This document shows, piece by piece, positions 1-6,470 of a stretch of DNA of 7,021 bases. Source of the DNA: Eubacteriaceae bacterium UBA4266 (GTDB lineage Bacteria > Bacillota > Clostridia > Eubacteriales > Eubacteriaceae); assembly GCA_002396065.1 (NCBI GenBank), contig DGWE01000022.1:1-7021 (forward strand), in the 5' to 3' direction. The first letter of the stretch is position 1. The number at the start of each line of letters is the position of its first letter. The notes under the pieces were generated by a model that searched no databases, was not told where the DNA came from, and was given only the letters and a program-made list of their open reading frames with translations. Position numbers and translations under genes: made by a program.

Positions 1-90
1 GCCTTTATCGTCGCCGGCGCGATTTACCTGGTGATCAACTTCTTCATCACGATCATCTTTAAGCAGCTGGAAAAGAAGACAGATTTCTAA
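1..90 (+). CDS. Amino-acid ABC transporter permease, C-terminal end only
   Basis: The frame is open from the first base and gives 29 residues before the TAA at 88-90. It has a hydrophobic segment (AFIVAGAIYLVINFFITIIF) followed by a short basic/acidic tail (KQLEKKTDF). That is the typical last membrane helix and cytoplasmic end of HisM/GlnP-family permeases, which form the membrane channel of polar amino-acid importers. The ATPase gene starts 15 bases downstream with its own ribosome binding site, supporting one operon. Most of the gene lies before the window, so the substrate cannot be told. The family call rests on the helix-plus-tail pattern and the neighbour. Confidence 0.75.
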   Translation, partial: AFIVAGAIYLVINFFITIIFKQLEKKTDF

Positions 91-105
91 GAGAAAGGGG
101 AATCC

Positions 106-864
106 ATGAGCAAAACGATGATCCGCGTGACGTCGCTGGACAAGCGCTTCGGCGACAATCACGTGTTAAAAAATATTAACTTTGAAGTCGAGCAGGGAGA
201 TGTGGTGGCCATCATCGGCTCTTCCGGCTCCGGAAAATCGACGCTGCTGCGCTGCCTGATCGATTTGGAACAGGCGGACGGCGGCACGATCATGATCGAA
301 GACAAGGCCTTGGTCAAGGACGGCGTCCAGGCGCCGCCGGCAGAAATCAAGCGCATCATTTCTAGAATGAGCGTGGTGTTCCAGCATTTCAATTTGTTTC
401 CCCATCTGTCGGTCAGAAAGAACCTGCAGCTCGCGCCACGTATTGTCGCCAAGGCCGACAAGGGGACGATCGAAGCCAATACGAAGAAGCTTTTGGACGA
501 GGTAGGCCTGAGCGACCGCATCGACGCGATGCCGTCGACCCTCTCCGGCGGGGAAAAGCAGCGCGTCGCCATTGCCCGGGCGCTGATGATGAATCCGGAC
601 ATCATGCTTTTCGACGAACCCACCTCGGCCCTGGACCCGGAACTCACCGGCGAAGTGCTGAAGGTCATGGGCGATTTGGCGAAGGCGAAAATGACGATGA
701 TCGTCGTCACCCACGAAATGGGATTTGCGCGCTCAGTCGCGAACAAAATCCTGTTTATGAACGACGGGATCATTTTGGAAGAAGGCACGCCGGATGATAT
801 TTTCAATCATCCGAAATATCAGCGGACCAAGGAATTTCTCGCATCGATTACAAATAAAGATTAA
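106..864 (+). CDS. Polar amino-acid ABC transporter ATP-binding protein (GlnQ/HisP family)
   Basis: This 252-residue protein is the cytoplasmic ATPase that powers import of a polar amino acid through the permease encoded just upstream. All nucleotide-binding motifs are present: Walker [10 protein letters not shown] (38-46), Q-loop in [11 protein letters not shown] (90-100, Gln93), signature LSGGEKQR (146-153), Walker B IMLFDEP (166-172, catalytic Glu171), D-loop SALD (174-177) and switch His203 in VVTHEM. The FQ-FNLFPH stretch is characteristic of the polar amino-acid subfamily, and the length is normal for it. The start at 106 is supported by AAAGGGG at 94-100, five bases upstream. The signature has EK where GlnQ proteins usually have QQ, a tolerated change. 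Specificity (glutamine, cystine, arginine and so on) cannot be assigned. No hairpin terminator is visible after the stop, so some read-through into the next operon is possible. Confidence 0.95.
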   Translation: MSKTMIRVTSLDKRFGDNHVLKNINFEVEQGDVVAIIGSSGSGKSTLLRCLIDLEQADGGTIMIEDKALVKDGVQAPPAEIKRIISRMSVVFQHFNLFPHLSVRKNLQLAPRIVAKADKGTIEANTKKLLDEVGLSDRIDAMPSTLSGGEKQRVAIARALMMNPDIMLFDEPTSALDPELTGEVLKVMGDLAKAKMTMIVVTHEMGFARSVANKILFMNDGIILEEGTPDDIFNHPKYQRTKEFLASITNKD

Positions 865-891
865 TTAAGAAAGTGAAACGCGTTAAAAGTT

Positions 892-903
892 TTGTGCTAT
901 GAT
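892..903 (+). promoter_or_regulatory. Extended -10 promoter for the patatin-metF-ktrBA-patatin operon
   Basis: TATGAT at 898-903 matches the sigma-70/SigA -10 box at five of six positions. It is preceded by TG plus one base (895-897), the extended -10 element common in Gram-positive bacteria. No good TTGACA box is seen at 17 bases; only a weak GAAACG-like stretch lies near 875-880, which fits an extended -10 promoter. Transcription would start near 910, leaving an untranslated leader of about 43 bases before the ATG at 953. The region just upstream (850-893) is AT-rich compared with the surrounding genes. Confidence 0.6.
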
Positions 904-952
904 GAGGTATGCCTTTGAGCAATCCAGATTTTGCAAGAATAAAGAGAATACG

Positions 953-1837
953 ATGAACGAAACAGCACAAAACAAACAGGCGGGCAAGGTGGCCGTCATC
1001 GATGTCGGCGGCGGCCAGCGGGGCATTTACGGCGCCGGGGTCTTCGACACCTGCCTGGACGACAAGGTCCGCTTCGACATGACCTACGGCATCTCGGCCG
1101 GCTCGGCCAACGTCACCTCTTATTTGGCGGGGCAGCGCGGCCGAAATTACGTTTACTACAGCCAATACTGCTTAAGAAAAGAATACAAAAGTTTAAAGGT
1201 TTTGATGAAAACGCACGCTTTCATCGACCTGCATTACGTGTACGAGACCCTGTCCAACTCGGACGGGGAATACCCGCTGGACTACCCGGCAATGATGGCG
1301 AATCCGGCACCCTGCACCGTCATCGCGACCGAAGCGGAAACCGGCTTTCCCCATTATTTCACAAAAGCAGATTTCAGCCAGGATCAATATCAGGTGATCA
1401 TTGCCAGCTGTTCAGTGCCGGTGTTCACACGGCCGGCGCCGGTTGGCAGTCACCTGTATTTTGACGGTGCTATTTCCAATCCCATTCCAGTTCAGAAGGC
1501 CTTTGACGACGGCGCGGACGCGGTGGTCTTGATTCTGACCCGGCCTAAAAATTTCTTCCGGAAGACGTCCTCCGACAAATGGCTTTCGAAAATTCTGAAG
1601 CGCCATTATCCGGAGGCAGCCAAAGTCTTTGCGCGGCGCGCGCTGACTTACAACCGACAGCTGAGAGAGGCGCTTGAGCTGGAAAAACAGGGAAAGGTGC
1701 TGATCGTCGCGCCGGATTCCATCGCGGGAATGAAAACCCTGGGAACCGACCCCGAGGCGGGAGAAAAACTGTATCAAAAAGGGATCAAAGACGGCCAGGC
1801 CATTGGGGCTTTTGTCAAACACTGGCAGAACCGTTAA
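953..1837 (+). CDS. Patatin-like phospholipase family protein (paralog A)
   Basis: A predicted 294-residue serine acyl hydrolase of the bacterial patatin (YjjU/RssA-like) group, which cleaves acyl chains from lipids by a Ser-Asp dyad. Visible elements are the oxyanion loop GGGQRG (19-24), the nucleophile elbow GISAG (46-50, Ser48) and the dyad aspartate in DGA (Asp171). The segment SCSVPVFTRP before DGA and the strand VVLILTRP after it also fit the family. No signal peptide or membrane helix is seen, so it should be cytoplasmic. An in-frame ATG at 899 lies inside the predicted -10 box and encodes a non-conserved stretch, so the ATG at 953, preceded by a weak AAAGAGA, is preferred. The first motif reads VIDVGGG where most relatives have an LEGGG-like sequence. 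metF follows after nine bases. Natural substrate unknown. Confidence 0.88.
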   Translation: MNETAQNKQAGKVAVIDVGGGQRGIYGAGVFDTCLDDKVRFDMTYGISAGSANVTSYLAGQRGRNYVYYSQYCLRKEYKSLKVLMKTHAFIDLHYVYETLSNSDGEYPLDYPAMMANPAPCTVIATEAETGFPHYFTKADFSQDQYQVIIASCSVPVFTRPAPVGSHLYFDGAISNPIPVQKAFDDGADAVVLILTRPKNFFRKTSSDKWLSKILKRHYPEAAKVFARRALTYNRQLREALELEKQGKVLIVAPDSIAGMKTLGTDPEAGEKLYQKGIKDGQAIGAFVKHWQNR

Positions 1838-1842
1838 GGAGG
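1836..1842 (+). promoter_or_regulatory. Strong ribosome binding site of metF, overlapping the upstream stop codon
   Basis: AAGGAGG overlaps the TAA stop of the first patatin gene and sits four bases before the ATG at 1847. It is the best Shine-Dalgarno match in the window. The overlap suggests that ribosomes finishing the patatin gene can pass directly to metF, and it fixes the metF start. Confidence 0.85.
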
Positions 1843-1846
1843 AAAA

Positions 1847-2707
1847 ATGAAACTCAGTGAACAATTCAAAGTCGATCGACCGATGTTATCTTTCGAGGTG
1901 TTTCCGCCGAAGACGGAAGCGCGGTTTGAACCGATTATGTCAGCGGTCGAAGAGATCGCCAAGCTCGACCCGGCTTACATGAGCGTCACCTACGGCGCCG
2001 GCGGCGGAACGAGCCAGTACACCGTCGACATCGCGAAAAGCATTAAAGCGATGAACGTGACCCCGCTGGCCCATCTGACCTGCGTGTCCAGCGACAAGAC
2101 GACCATCCAAAGCCAGCTTACGGCGTTGAAAGCGGCGGGCGTCGAAAACATTTTGGCCCTGCGCGGGGATCTGCCGAAGGATTACGTCCCCGGCGAATAC
2201 CGTCACGCCTCGGAGTTGATCGACGAAATCCACCGCTTTGACGGCGATTTCTGCATCGGCGGCGCGTGCTACCCGGAAGGCCATCCAGAATCCGCCCGTC
2301 AGAAGGACGACATCCAGCATCTAAAAGAAAAGGTGGACTGCGGCTGCGAATTTTTGACGACGCAGATGTTCTTCGACAACGATCTGTTTTACAATTTCAT
2401 GTACAAGATCCGCGAAGCGGGCATCAACGTGCCGATTGTCGCCGGGATCATGCCGGTGACCAACGCGTCGCAGATCAGCCGCATTGTCGACCTCTCCGGC
2501 GCCTTTATGCCCCAGTCCTTCTTGAACATCATCGACCATTTCAGAGACGATCCGGCCTCGATTTACGAAGCCGGCATTGCCTACGCGACAGAACAAATTG
2601 TCGATTTATTTGCCAACGGCATCAACCACGTCCACGTCTATTCGATGAACAAACCGGACGTGGCGGCGGACATTCAGAACAATCTTAAGTCTATTTTGGA
2701 TAAATAA
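1847..2707 (+). CDS. metF: Methylenetetrahydrofolate reductase
   Basis: A 286-residue flavoprotein that reduces 5,10-methylene-tetrahydrofolate to 5-methyl-tetrahydrofolate, the methyl donor for methionine synthesis and, in acetogens, part of the methyl branch. It is a single TIM-barrel domain of the usual bacterial length (E. coli MetF is about 296). Family landmarks are LSFEVFPPKTE (14-24), with Glu17 matching the catalytic Glu28 of E. coli; SVTYGAGGG (46-54); PLAHLTC (73-79); LALRGDLP (103-110), with Asp108 matching E. coli Asp120; and TTQMFFD (171-177), with Gln173 at the folate-contacting position. The C-terminal NGINHVHVYSMN matches the family end motif. No metV or RnfC2-like partner is beside it, so the electron donor (NADH, ferredoxin or other) cannot be read from context. 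It lies between a patatin gene and ktrB, four bases before the latter. Confidence 0.96.
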   Translation: MKLSEQFKVDRPMLSFEVFPPKTEARFEPIMSAVEEIAKLDPAYMSVTYGAGGGTSQYTVDIAKSIKAMNVTPLAHLTCVSSDKTTIQSQLTALKAAGVENILALRGDLPKDYVPGEYRHASELIDEIHRFDGDFCIGGACYPEGHPESARQKDDIQHLKEKVDCGCEFLTTQMFFDNDLFYNFMYKIREAGINVPIVAGIMPVTNASQISRIVDLSGAFMPQSFLNIIDHFRDDPASIYEAGIAYATEQIVDLFANGINHVHVYSMNKPDVAADIQNNLKSILDK

Positions 2708-2711
2708 AAAA

Positions 2712-4079
2712 ATGGAACTTCTTTCAATTAACGATTTCTCGGATCCCGGGAAAATGCGCAGGCGCCTGTCTTCAGCGCGGCTGATCACTGTCGGATTTGC
2801 CGCCGTGATCTTGGCGGGCGCTTTGCTTTTGATGCTGCCGATCGCCTCCCGCGGTCCCGGGCACGCCAGCTTCGCCGACACCTTGTTTACCTCCACCTCG
2901 GCGGTGTGTGTGACGGGGTTAATCGTCCAGGATACCGGCACCTATTGGACCGCCTTTGGCCAGGCGGTCATCATCGCACTGATTCAAATCGGCGGGCTCG
3001 GTGTGGTCACGATGGCCATGTCGATCTTTATCGTGTCCGGACGGCGCATCGGCCTGATGCAGCGCTCCTTTATGCAGGATTCGATTTCAGCGCCTCAGGT
3101 CGGCGGAATCATCCGGCTGACCGGCTTTATCCTGAAGGGAACGGCCATCATCGAAGGGATCGGCGCGGCGGTGATGGCGCCGACCTTCATCCGGGAATTC
3201 GGCGTCGGCAAAGGCATTTGGTACGCGGTGTTCCATTCGATTTCCGCTTTCTGCAACGCGGGATTCGATTTGATGGGCGTGCATCAGAAATACAGCTCGA
3301 TCACGGAATTTGTAAGTAATCCGGCCATTTCCATCACCATCGCGCTGTTGATTATCGTCGGCGGCATCGGCTTCATCGTCTGGAACGATATTGTGCAGCA
3401 CAAATGGCATTTTAAACGCTACCGTCTGCAGAGCAAGGTGGCCCTTGCGACGACCGCTTTTTTGATCGTCGTCCCGACGCTGTACTTTTTCTTCTTCCAG
3501 GCGCAGGCCCTACCGAAAACCCAAGGCGCCAAATGGATGGCGGCCTTTTTCCAGGCAGTGACGCCGAGAACGGCGGGCTTCAATTCCGTCGATCTCACCC
3601 GTTTTAACGACACCGGCGTGTCGGTGCTGACGATTCTGCAGTTGATTGGTGGCTCGCCAGGCTCGACGGCTGGCGGGATGAAGACGACGACCTTTGCGGT
3701 CATGCTGGCGGAAGCCCTCTCGGTTTTCGCGCAGTCCGGCAACGTCCACTTTTTCGGGCGCAACATTCCCGAGGATACGGTGCGCCGGGCAGGAGCGATT
3801 CTCATGATGTACATCACCCTCTTTTTGGTCGGCGGGTTTATCATTTCGTCAGTGGATCATATTCCGATGCTGACGTGTTTATTTGAAACCGCGTCGGCCA
3901 TTGGAACAGTTGGGCTGACCCTCGGCATCACACCCCATCTGTCGCTTGTTTCGAGAACGGTGCTCGTGCTGCTGATGTATTTTGGACGGGTCGGCGGCCT
4001 GACGATTTTCTTCGCGCTGTCGTCGGGACCCAAGATTTACCATTCGCGTCTGCCGAAGGAAGATTTGACAGTCGGTTAA
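2712..4079 (+). CDS. ktrB: Potassium uptake protein, KtrB/TrkH family translocation subunit
   Basis: A 455-residue integral membrane protein that forms the potassium pathway, with four M-P-M repeats each giving a pore loop. The four filter segments are SAVCVTGL (Gly69), AFCNAGFD (Gly184), TPRTAGFN (Gly289) and SAIGTVGL (Gly401), so every repeat keeps its filter glycine. The glycine-rich stretch GGSPGSTAGG (313-322) matches the flexible intramembrane gate loop after the third pore. The following MKTTTFAVM and GRNIPEDTVRRA are closer to KtrB than to the longer E. coli-type TrkH. The ATG at 2712 is only four bases after the metF stop and lacks a clear ribosome binding site, so translation is probably coupled. 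Met15 (2754) is an alternative start that keeps the whole membrane core. Its cytoplasmic regulator is the next gene. Cation choice (potassium alone or sodium-coupled) is not readable. Confidence 0.94.
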   Translation: MELLSINDFSDPGKMRRRLSSARLITVGFAAVILAGALLLMLPIASRGPGHASFADTLFTSTSAVCVTGLIVQDTGTYWTAFGQAVIIALIQIGGLGVVTMAMSIFIVSGRRIGLMQRSFMQDSISAPQVGGIIRLTGFILKGTAIIEGIGAAVMAPTFIREFGVGKGIWYAVFHSISAFCNAGFDLMGVHQKYSSITEFVSNPAISITIALLIIVGGIGFIVWNDIVQHKWHFKRYRLQSKVALATTAFLIVVPTLYFFFFQAQALPKTQGAKWMAAFFQAVTPRTAGFNSVDLTRFNDTGVSVLTILQLIGGSPGSTAGGMKTTTFAVMLAEALSVFAQSGNVHFFGRNIPEDTVRRAGAILMMYITLFLVGGFIISSVDHIPMLTCLFETASAIGTVGLTLGITPHLSLVSRTVLVLLMYFGRVGGLTIFFALSSGPKIYHSRLPKEDLTVG

Positions 4080-4085
4080 GGGAAT

Positions 4086-4090
4086 AGGAG
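4086..4090 (+). promoter_or_regulatory. Ribosome binding site that decides the ktrA start
   Basis: AGGAG lies seven bases before the ATG at 4098. An in-frame TTG at 4092 would be only one base from it, too close to be used. This favours the 217-residue protein starting at 4098 over a version two residues longer. Confidence 0.8.
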
Positions 4091-4097
4091 ATTGAAC

Positions 4098-4751
4098 ATG
4101 AAAGTAAAATCGATTTTATTAATTGGATTGGGACGGTTTGGACGTCATATCGCGATGCGGCTCAACGAAGTCGGTCAGGAAGTCATGGCGGTGGACCAAG
4201 ACGAAGATCGGGTGAACAAGGTGTTACCTATGGTCACCAGTGCGCTGATCGGCGACAGCACCGATCCGGATTTCCTCGCGTCATTGGGGATTCGGAATTT
4301 TGACACGTGCATCGTCGCGATAGGCGATGACTTTCAAGCCTCACTGGAAACCACAGATCTGCTCAGAGAGCTGGGAGCCAACTACATCATTTCCAGAGCC
4401 TGCTCGGATATTCAGGCCAAATTCCTGCTGCGCAACGGCGCCGACTCCATCGCCTTCCCCGAACGGCAGCTGGCGGAGTGGATCGCGATCCGCTCAAGCT
4501 CAGACAACATCATCGATTATTTCGAACTGGATCACGATCACGCGATTTACGAAATTTCCGTGCCTAAAGATTGGGCTGGCAAGACGGTCAGCGCGCTGGA
4601 CACGCGGAAGCGGTTTGGCATCAATATCCTGGCCATTAAGCGCAAAAACAGCTTAGATACCACCGTGACCCCAGGGACGATTCTCGAACAGAAGGACACG
4701 ATTTTGATCCTCGGCAAGCGCGACGTCATTCAGCACATTATCGAAGGGTAA
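4098..4751 (+). CDS. ktrA: Potassium uptake regulatory subunit, KtrA/TrkA family (RCK protein)
   Basis: A 217-residue cytoplasmic protein that would assemble as a ring on KtrB and gate it according to bound nucleotide. The N-terminal RCK_N Rossmann domain (about 1-135) shows GLGRFG (10-15) and the acidic Asp33 at the end of the second strand in MAVDQDED, the ribose-contacting position. Further landmarks are DSTDPDFL, CIVAIGDDFQASL and the hallmark LLRNGADSIAFPERQLAEWIA. A short hinge leads to a TrkA_C/RCK_C domain (about 140-217) with VSALDTRKRFGINILAIKR and DTILILGKRDVI. Length is typical of KtrA, half that of the duplicated E. coli TrkA. It follows ktrB by 18 bases. Family members bind ATP/ADP or NAD(H), and C-domain members may bind c-di-AMP; which applies here is not visible. 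Confidence 0.94.
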   Translation: MKVKSILLIGLGRFGRHIAMRLNEVGQEVMAVDQDEDRVNKVLPMVTSALIGDSTDPDFLASLGIRNFDTCIVAIGDDFQASLETTDLLRELGANYIISRACSDIQAKFLLRNGADSIAFPERQLAEWIAIRSSSDNIIDYFELDHDHAIYEISVPKDWAGKTVSALDTRKRFGINILAIKRKNSLDTTVTPGTILEQKDTILILGKRDVIQHIIEG

Positions 4752-4764
4752 TCAGGAATGTCTT

Positions 4765-5646
4765 ATGGGAGAAAATGAATCAGTCAACAAGACAGAAAAG
4801 CGCACCGGCCTGATTTTGGAAGGCGGGGCGATGCGCGGGATGTTTACCGCCGGCGTCACCGACGTCATGATGGAAAACGGCATCGAATTTGACGGGATCA
4901 TCGGCGTTTCGGCCGGTGCGACCTTTGGCTGCAACTACAAATCCCGACAGCCGGGCCGGACGATCCGCTACAATCTCGCTTTTTGCAAGGAGCCCCGGTA
5001 CTGCAGCTTCCGCTCGCTGTTCAAGACCGGCGATCTCTACGGCGCCGATTTCTGTTATCGGCTTCTGCCCGATGAGCTGGATCCCTTTGACAAAGCGGCC
5101 TACAATGCCAATCCGACGGCCTTTTATTCGGTGGTTACCGACATTGAAAGCGGCCAGCCGGTGTATCACCGCTGTGACGACGCACAGGATAGTATGGAAT
5201 GGATGCGGGCGTCGGCGTCGATGCCGGTGTTTTCGACGCCGGTAGCGCTGGACGGCCACTTCTATCTCGACGGCGGCATTTCGGATTCCATTCCTCTCAA
5301 GGCCTTTGAGGATATGGGCTACAACCGGAACGTCGTCATCCTGACCCAGCCGGCGGATTACATCAAAAAGCACAACAAATACATGCCCTACCTGCGCATG
5401 CGGTTTGGCCGCAAATATCCGGAAATGGTAAAGGATTTGGACGAACGCCACGATTTCTACAACAAACAGCGCGCCTACGTGCGTCGGCGCGCCTCTGAAG
5501 GCGGCACCTACGTCGTGATGCCCGATTTTCCGCTGAAGATCGGCAGCATCTGCCACAATCCCGCCGATCTGCGTCGGGTTTACGCCCAGGGCCGCGTCGT
5601 CGGCGAAAAGCACGTCGAGGGGATGAAGGCGTTCCTCGCGGAATAA
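4765..5646 (+). CDS. Patatin-like phospholipase family protein (paralog B)
   Basis: A 293-residue predicted cytoplasmic acyl hydrolase, the second patatin-type gene in this operon. Motifs are the oxyanion loop EGGAMRG (19-25), nucleophile elbow GVSAG (47-51, Ser49) and dyad Asp169 in DGG (169-171), within FYLDGGISDSIPLKAFEDMG. The flanking ASASMPVFSTPV and VVILTQP strands are also standard. The RFGRKYPEM and YNKQRAYV stretches in the last third are typical of the YjjU-like branch; paralog A has a matching RHYPEAAKV and YNRQLREAL, so the two share the full architecture but are clearly diverged. This one keeps the common LEGGA/RG form of the first motif. AGGA at 4754-4757, seven bases before the ATG, supports the start. 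It begins 13 bases after ktrA and is the last gene before the terminator. Substrate unknown; no signal peptide. Confidence 0.92.
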   Translation: MGENESVNKTEKRTGLILEGGAMRGMFTAGVTDVMMENGIEFDGIIGVSAGATFGCNYKSRQPGRTIRYNLAFCKEPRYCSFRSLFKTGDLYGADFCYRLLPDELDPFDKAAYNANPTAFYSVVTDIESGQPVYHRCDDAQDSMEWMRASASMPVFSTPVALDGHFYLDGGISDSIPLKAFEDMGYNRNVVILTQPADYIKKHNKYMPYLRMRFGRKYPEMVKDLDERHDFYNKQRAYVRRRASEGGTYVVMPDFPLKIGSICHNPADLRRVYAQGRVVGEKHVEGMKAFLAE

Positions 5647-5687
5647 AGCGCGGATTGGAAACAGCAATTAGAAAAATAAGTAAGCTG

Positions 5688-5727
5688 CATCAAAAAAAGT
5701 CAGCCGCGAAGGCTGACTTTTTTGATG
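5688..5727. terminator. Bidirectional intrinsic terminator between convergent operons
   Basis: An almost perfect palindrome with arms GTCAGCC (5699-5705) and GGCTGAC (5711-5717) around the loop GCGAA. It is flanked by seven A on the left and six T on the right, and the pairing extends outward through CATC and GATG. Read on the + strand, the stem plus T tract ends the operon 42 bases after paralog B. Read on the - strand, the complement of the A tract serves as the T tract for the unit that stops at 5735. One hairpin can thus insulate both units. Confidence 0.92.
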
Positions 5728-5734
5728 GCCAAAA

Positions 5735-6469
5735 TTAAACAAAATGACCGACAGGGGTCAAAATCATCTGATCTTTGTGGCGCGCAAACGCCGAATCGGT
5801 CATGACGGCCAAGATGCACGACGACGGCCCGCCGGATTGATTCAAATCAATTCCGCTGTTTTCGACGAGTTCAGCGGTCAGGTGATGCAGCGCCGCGGTG
5901 TTCTTGGCTTCCCAGGCGATACCGTGGGAACCTACCGGCACCAGCTCGTGGACGTCAGAATCCTTAGAGAGGGTTTTGATCATGTCGTAGGTGGCAATCG
6001 GTGCGTCCTGATGGAGGAAAGCGAGGCCGACGGCGGGCTTGCCGACGCTGACGAGAAGGTCGCCCACGCCGCAGACCGGCGGCTCAAAATTTCCCGGGAA
6101 ATAACCGACGGCGGCGGTGCCCACACCGGTCATCGACGTGTTGAAATTTTCCTCGGTCGAGCCGGTGAGCTGTTCCGGCGAGAGGCCCGCGAGCTTCATT
6201 TCATCGTGAAAGCCCTCGATGATGCCGCGGCCGGTCGGGTCCATTTCGCTGCAGACGCCGTCAGCGAGCATCAGCACGTCGGCGCCGATGCAGAGCAGCT
6301 CGAATAATACGACCCGCGCCGAAACGCGGCCGCAGTGATAGGGCGGGCATTTCAGCGTGTCGTTCGGCTTTTCGCCGGTGGAGGCGCAGCTGTCTGCGGC
6401 GAGCACGATGGTGCCGCCGAGGATGGGGGTCATGCACAGATCCCGGTAGCGGAAGACATGGCCTGTCAT
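5735..6469 (-). CDS. cblS: AIR-synthase (PurM)-like protein, probable alpha-ribazole kinase
   Basis: A 244-residue cytoplasmic protein with the look of the PurM/AIR-synthase ATP-binding superfamily. The N-terminal part has RDL (9-11), an AADSC strand (24-28, Asp26), a KPND loop (34-37, Asp37), the helix SARVVLFELLCIGAD (50-64) and ADGVCSEMDPTG (69-80). Next come LTGSTEENFNTSMTGVG (101-117), then a GVGDLLVSVGKP turn (134-145) like the GD motif opening the AIRS_C half. AIR-synthase-related proteins paired with an ECF S component are the known CblS-CblT layout, in which CblS phosphorylates alpha-ribazole to alpha-ribazole phosphate for the cobalamin lower ligand. The start lies one base after the stop of the upstream S-component gene with only a weak GGGA, indicating coupled translation. 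It is too short and too different in motifs for PurM, ThiL, SelD or HypE. The superfamily call is firmer than the exact substrate. Confidence 0.65.
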   Translation of the reverse strand: MTGHVFRYRDLCMTPILGGTIVLAADSCASTGEKPNDTLKCPPYHCGRVSARVVLFELLCIGADVLMLADGVCSEMDPTGRGIIEGFHDEMKLAGLSPEQLTGSTEENFNTSMTGVGTAAVGYFPGNFEPPVCGVGDLLVSVGKPAVGLAFLHQDAPIATYDMIKTLSKDSDVHELVPVGSHGIAWEAKNTAALHHLTAELVENSGIDLNQSGGPSSCILAVMTDSAFARHKDQMILTPVGHFV

Positions 6470-6470
6470 C

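Noticed and set aside
159..806. Antisense open frames across the ABC ATPase gene
   Set aside because: They lie within a complete ATPase gene with every nucleotide-binding motif, and have no start signal or recognisable domain of their own.
861..893. Possible terminator after the ABC ATPase gene
   Set aside because: TTAATTAA and the AAAAGTTTT stretch are AT-rich and partly symmetric, but there is no GC-rich stem followed by a T tract. The region is better read as the upstream part of a promoter.
2266..2688. Second + strand frame inside metF
   Set aside because: It is a +1 shadow with an arginine-rich, low-similarity product, and it lies fully within a well-supported metF.
4092..4097. TTG at 4092 as the ktrA start
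   Set aside because: It would leave one base between AGGAG and the start codon, whereas the ATG at 4098 gives the normal seven-base spacing.
4780..5667. Long open frame (295 codons) on the - strand opposite the second patatin gene
   Set aside because: The + strand frame holds a full set of patatin motifs and a ribosome binding site. The antisense product is rich in His, Arg, Val and Ala with no recognisable domain, as expected for a shadow in GC-rich coding DNA, and it would read away from the terminator without its own promoter.
5744..6307. Open + strand frame across from the CblS-like gene
   Set aside because: The - strand product has coherent AIR-synthase-like motifs and operon placement. 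The + strand product has no domain and would start just after a terminator.
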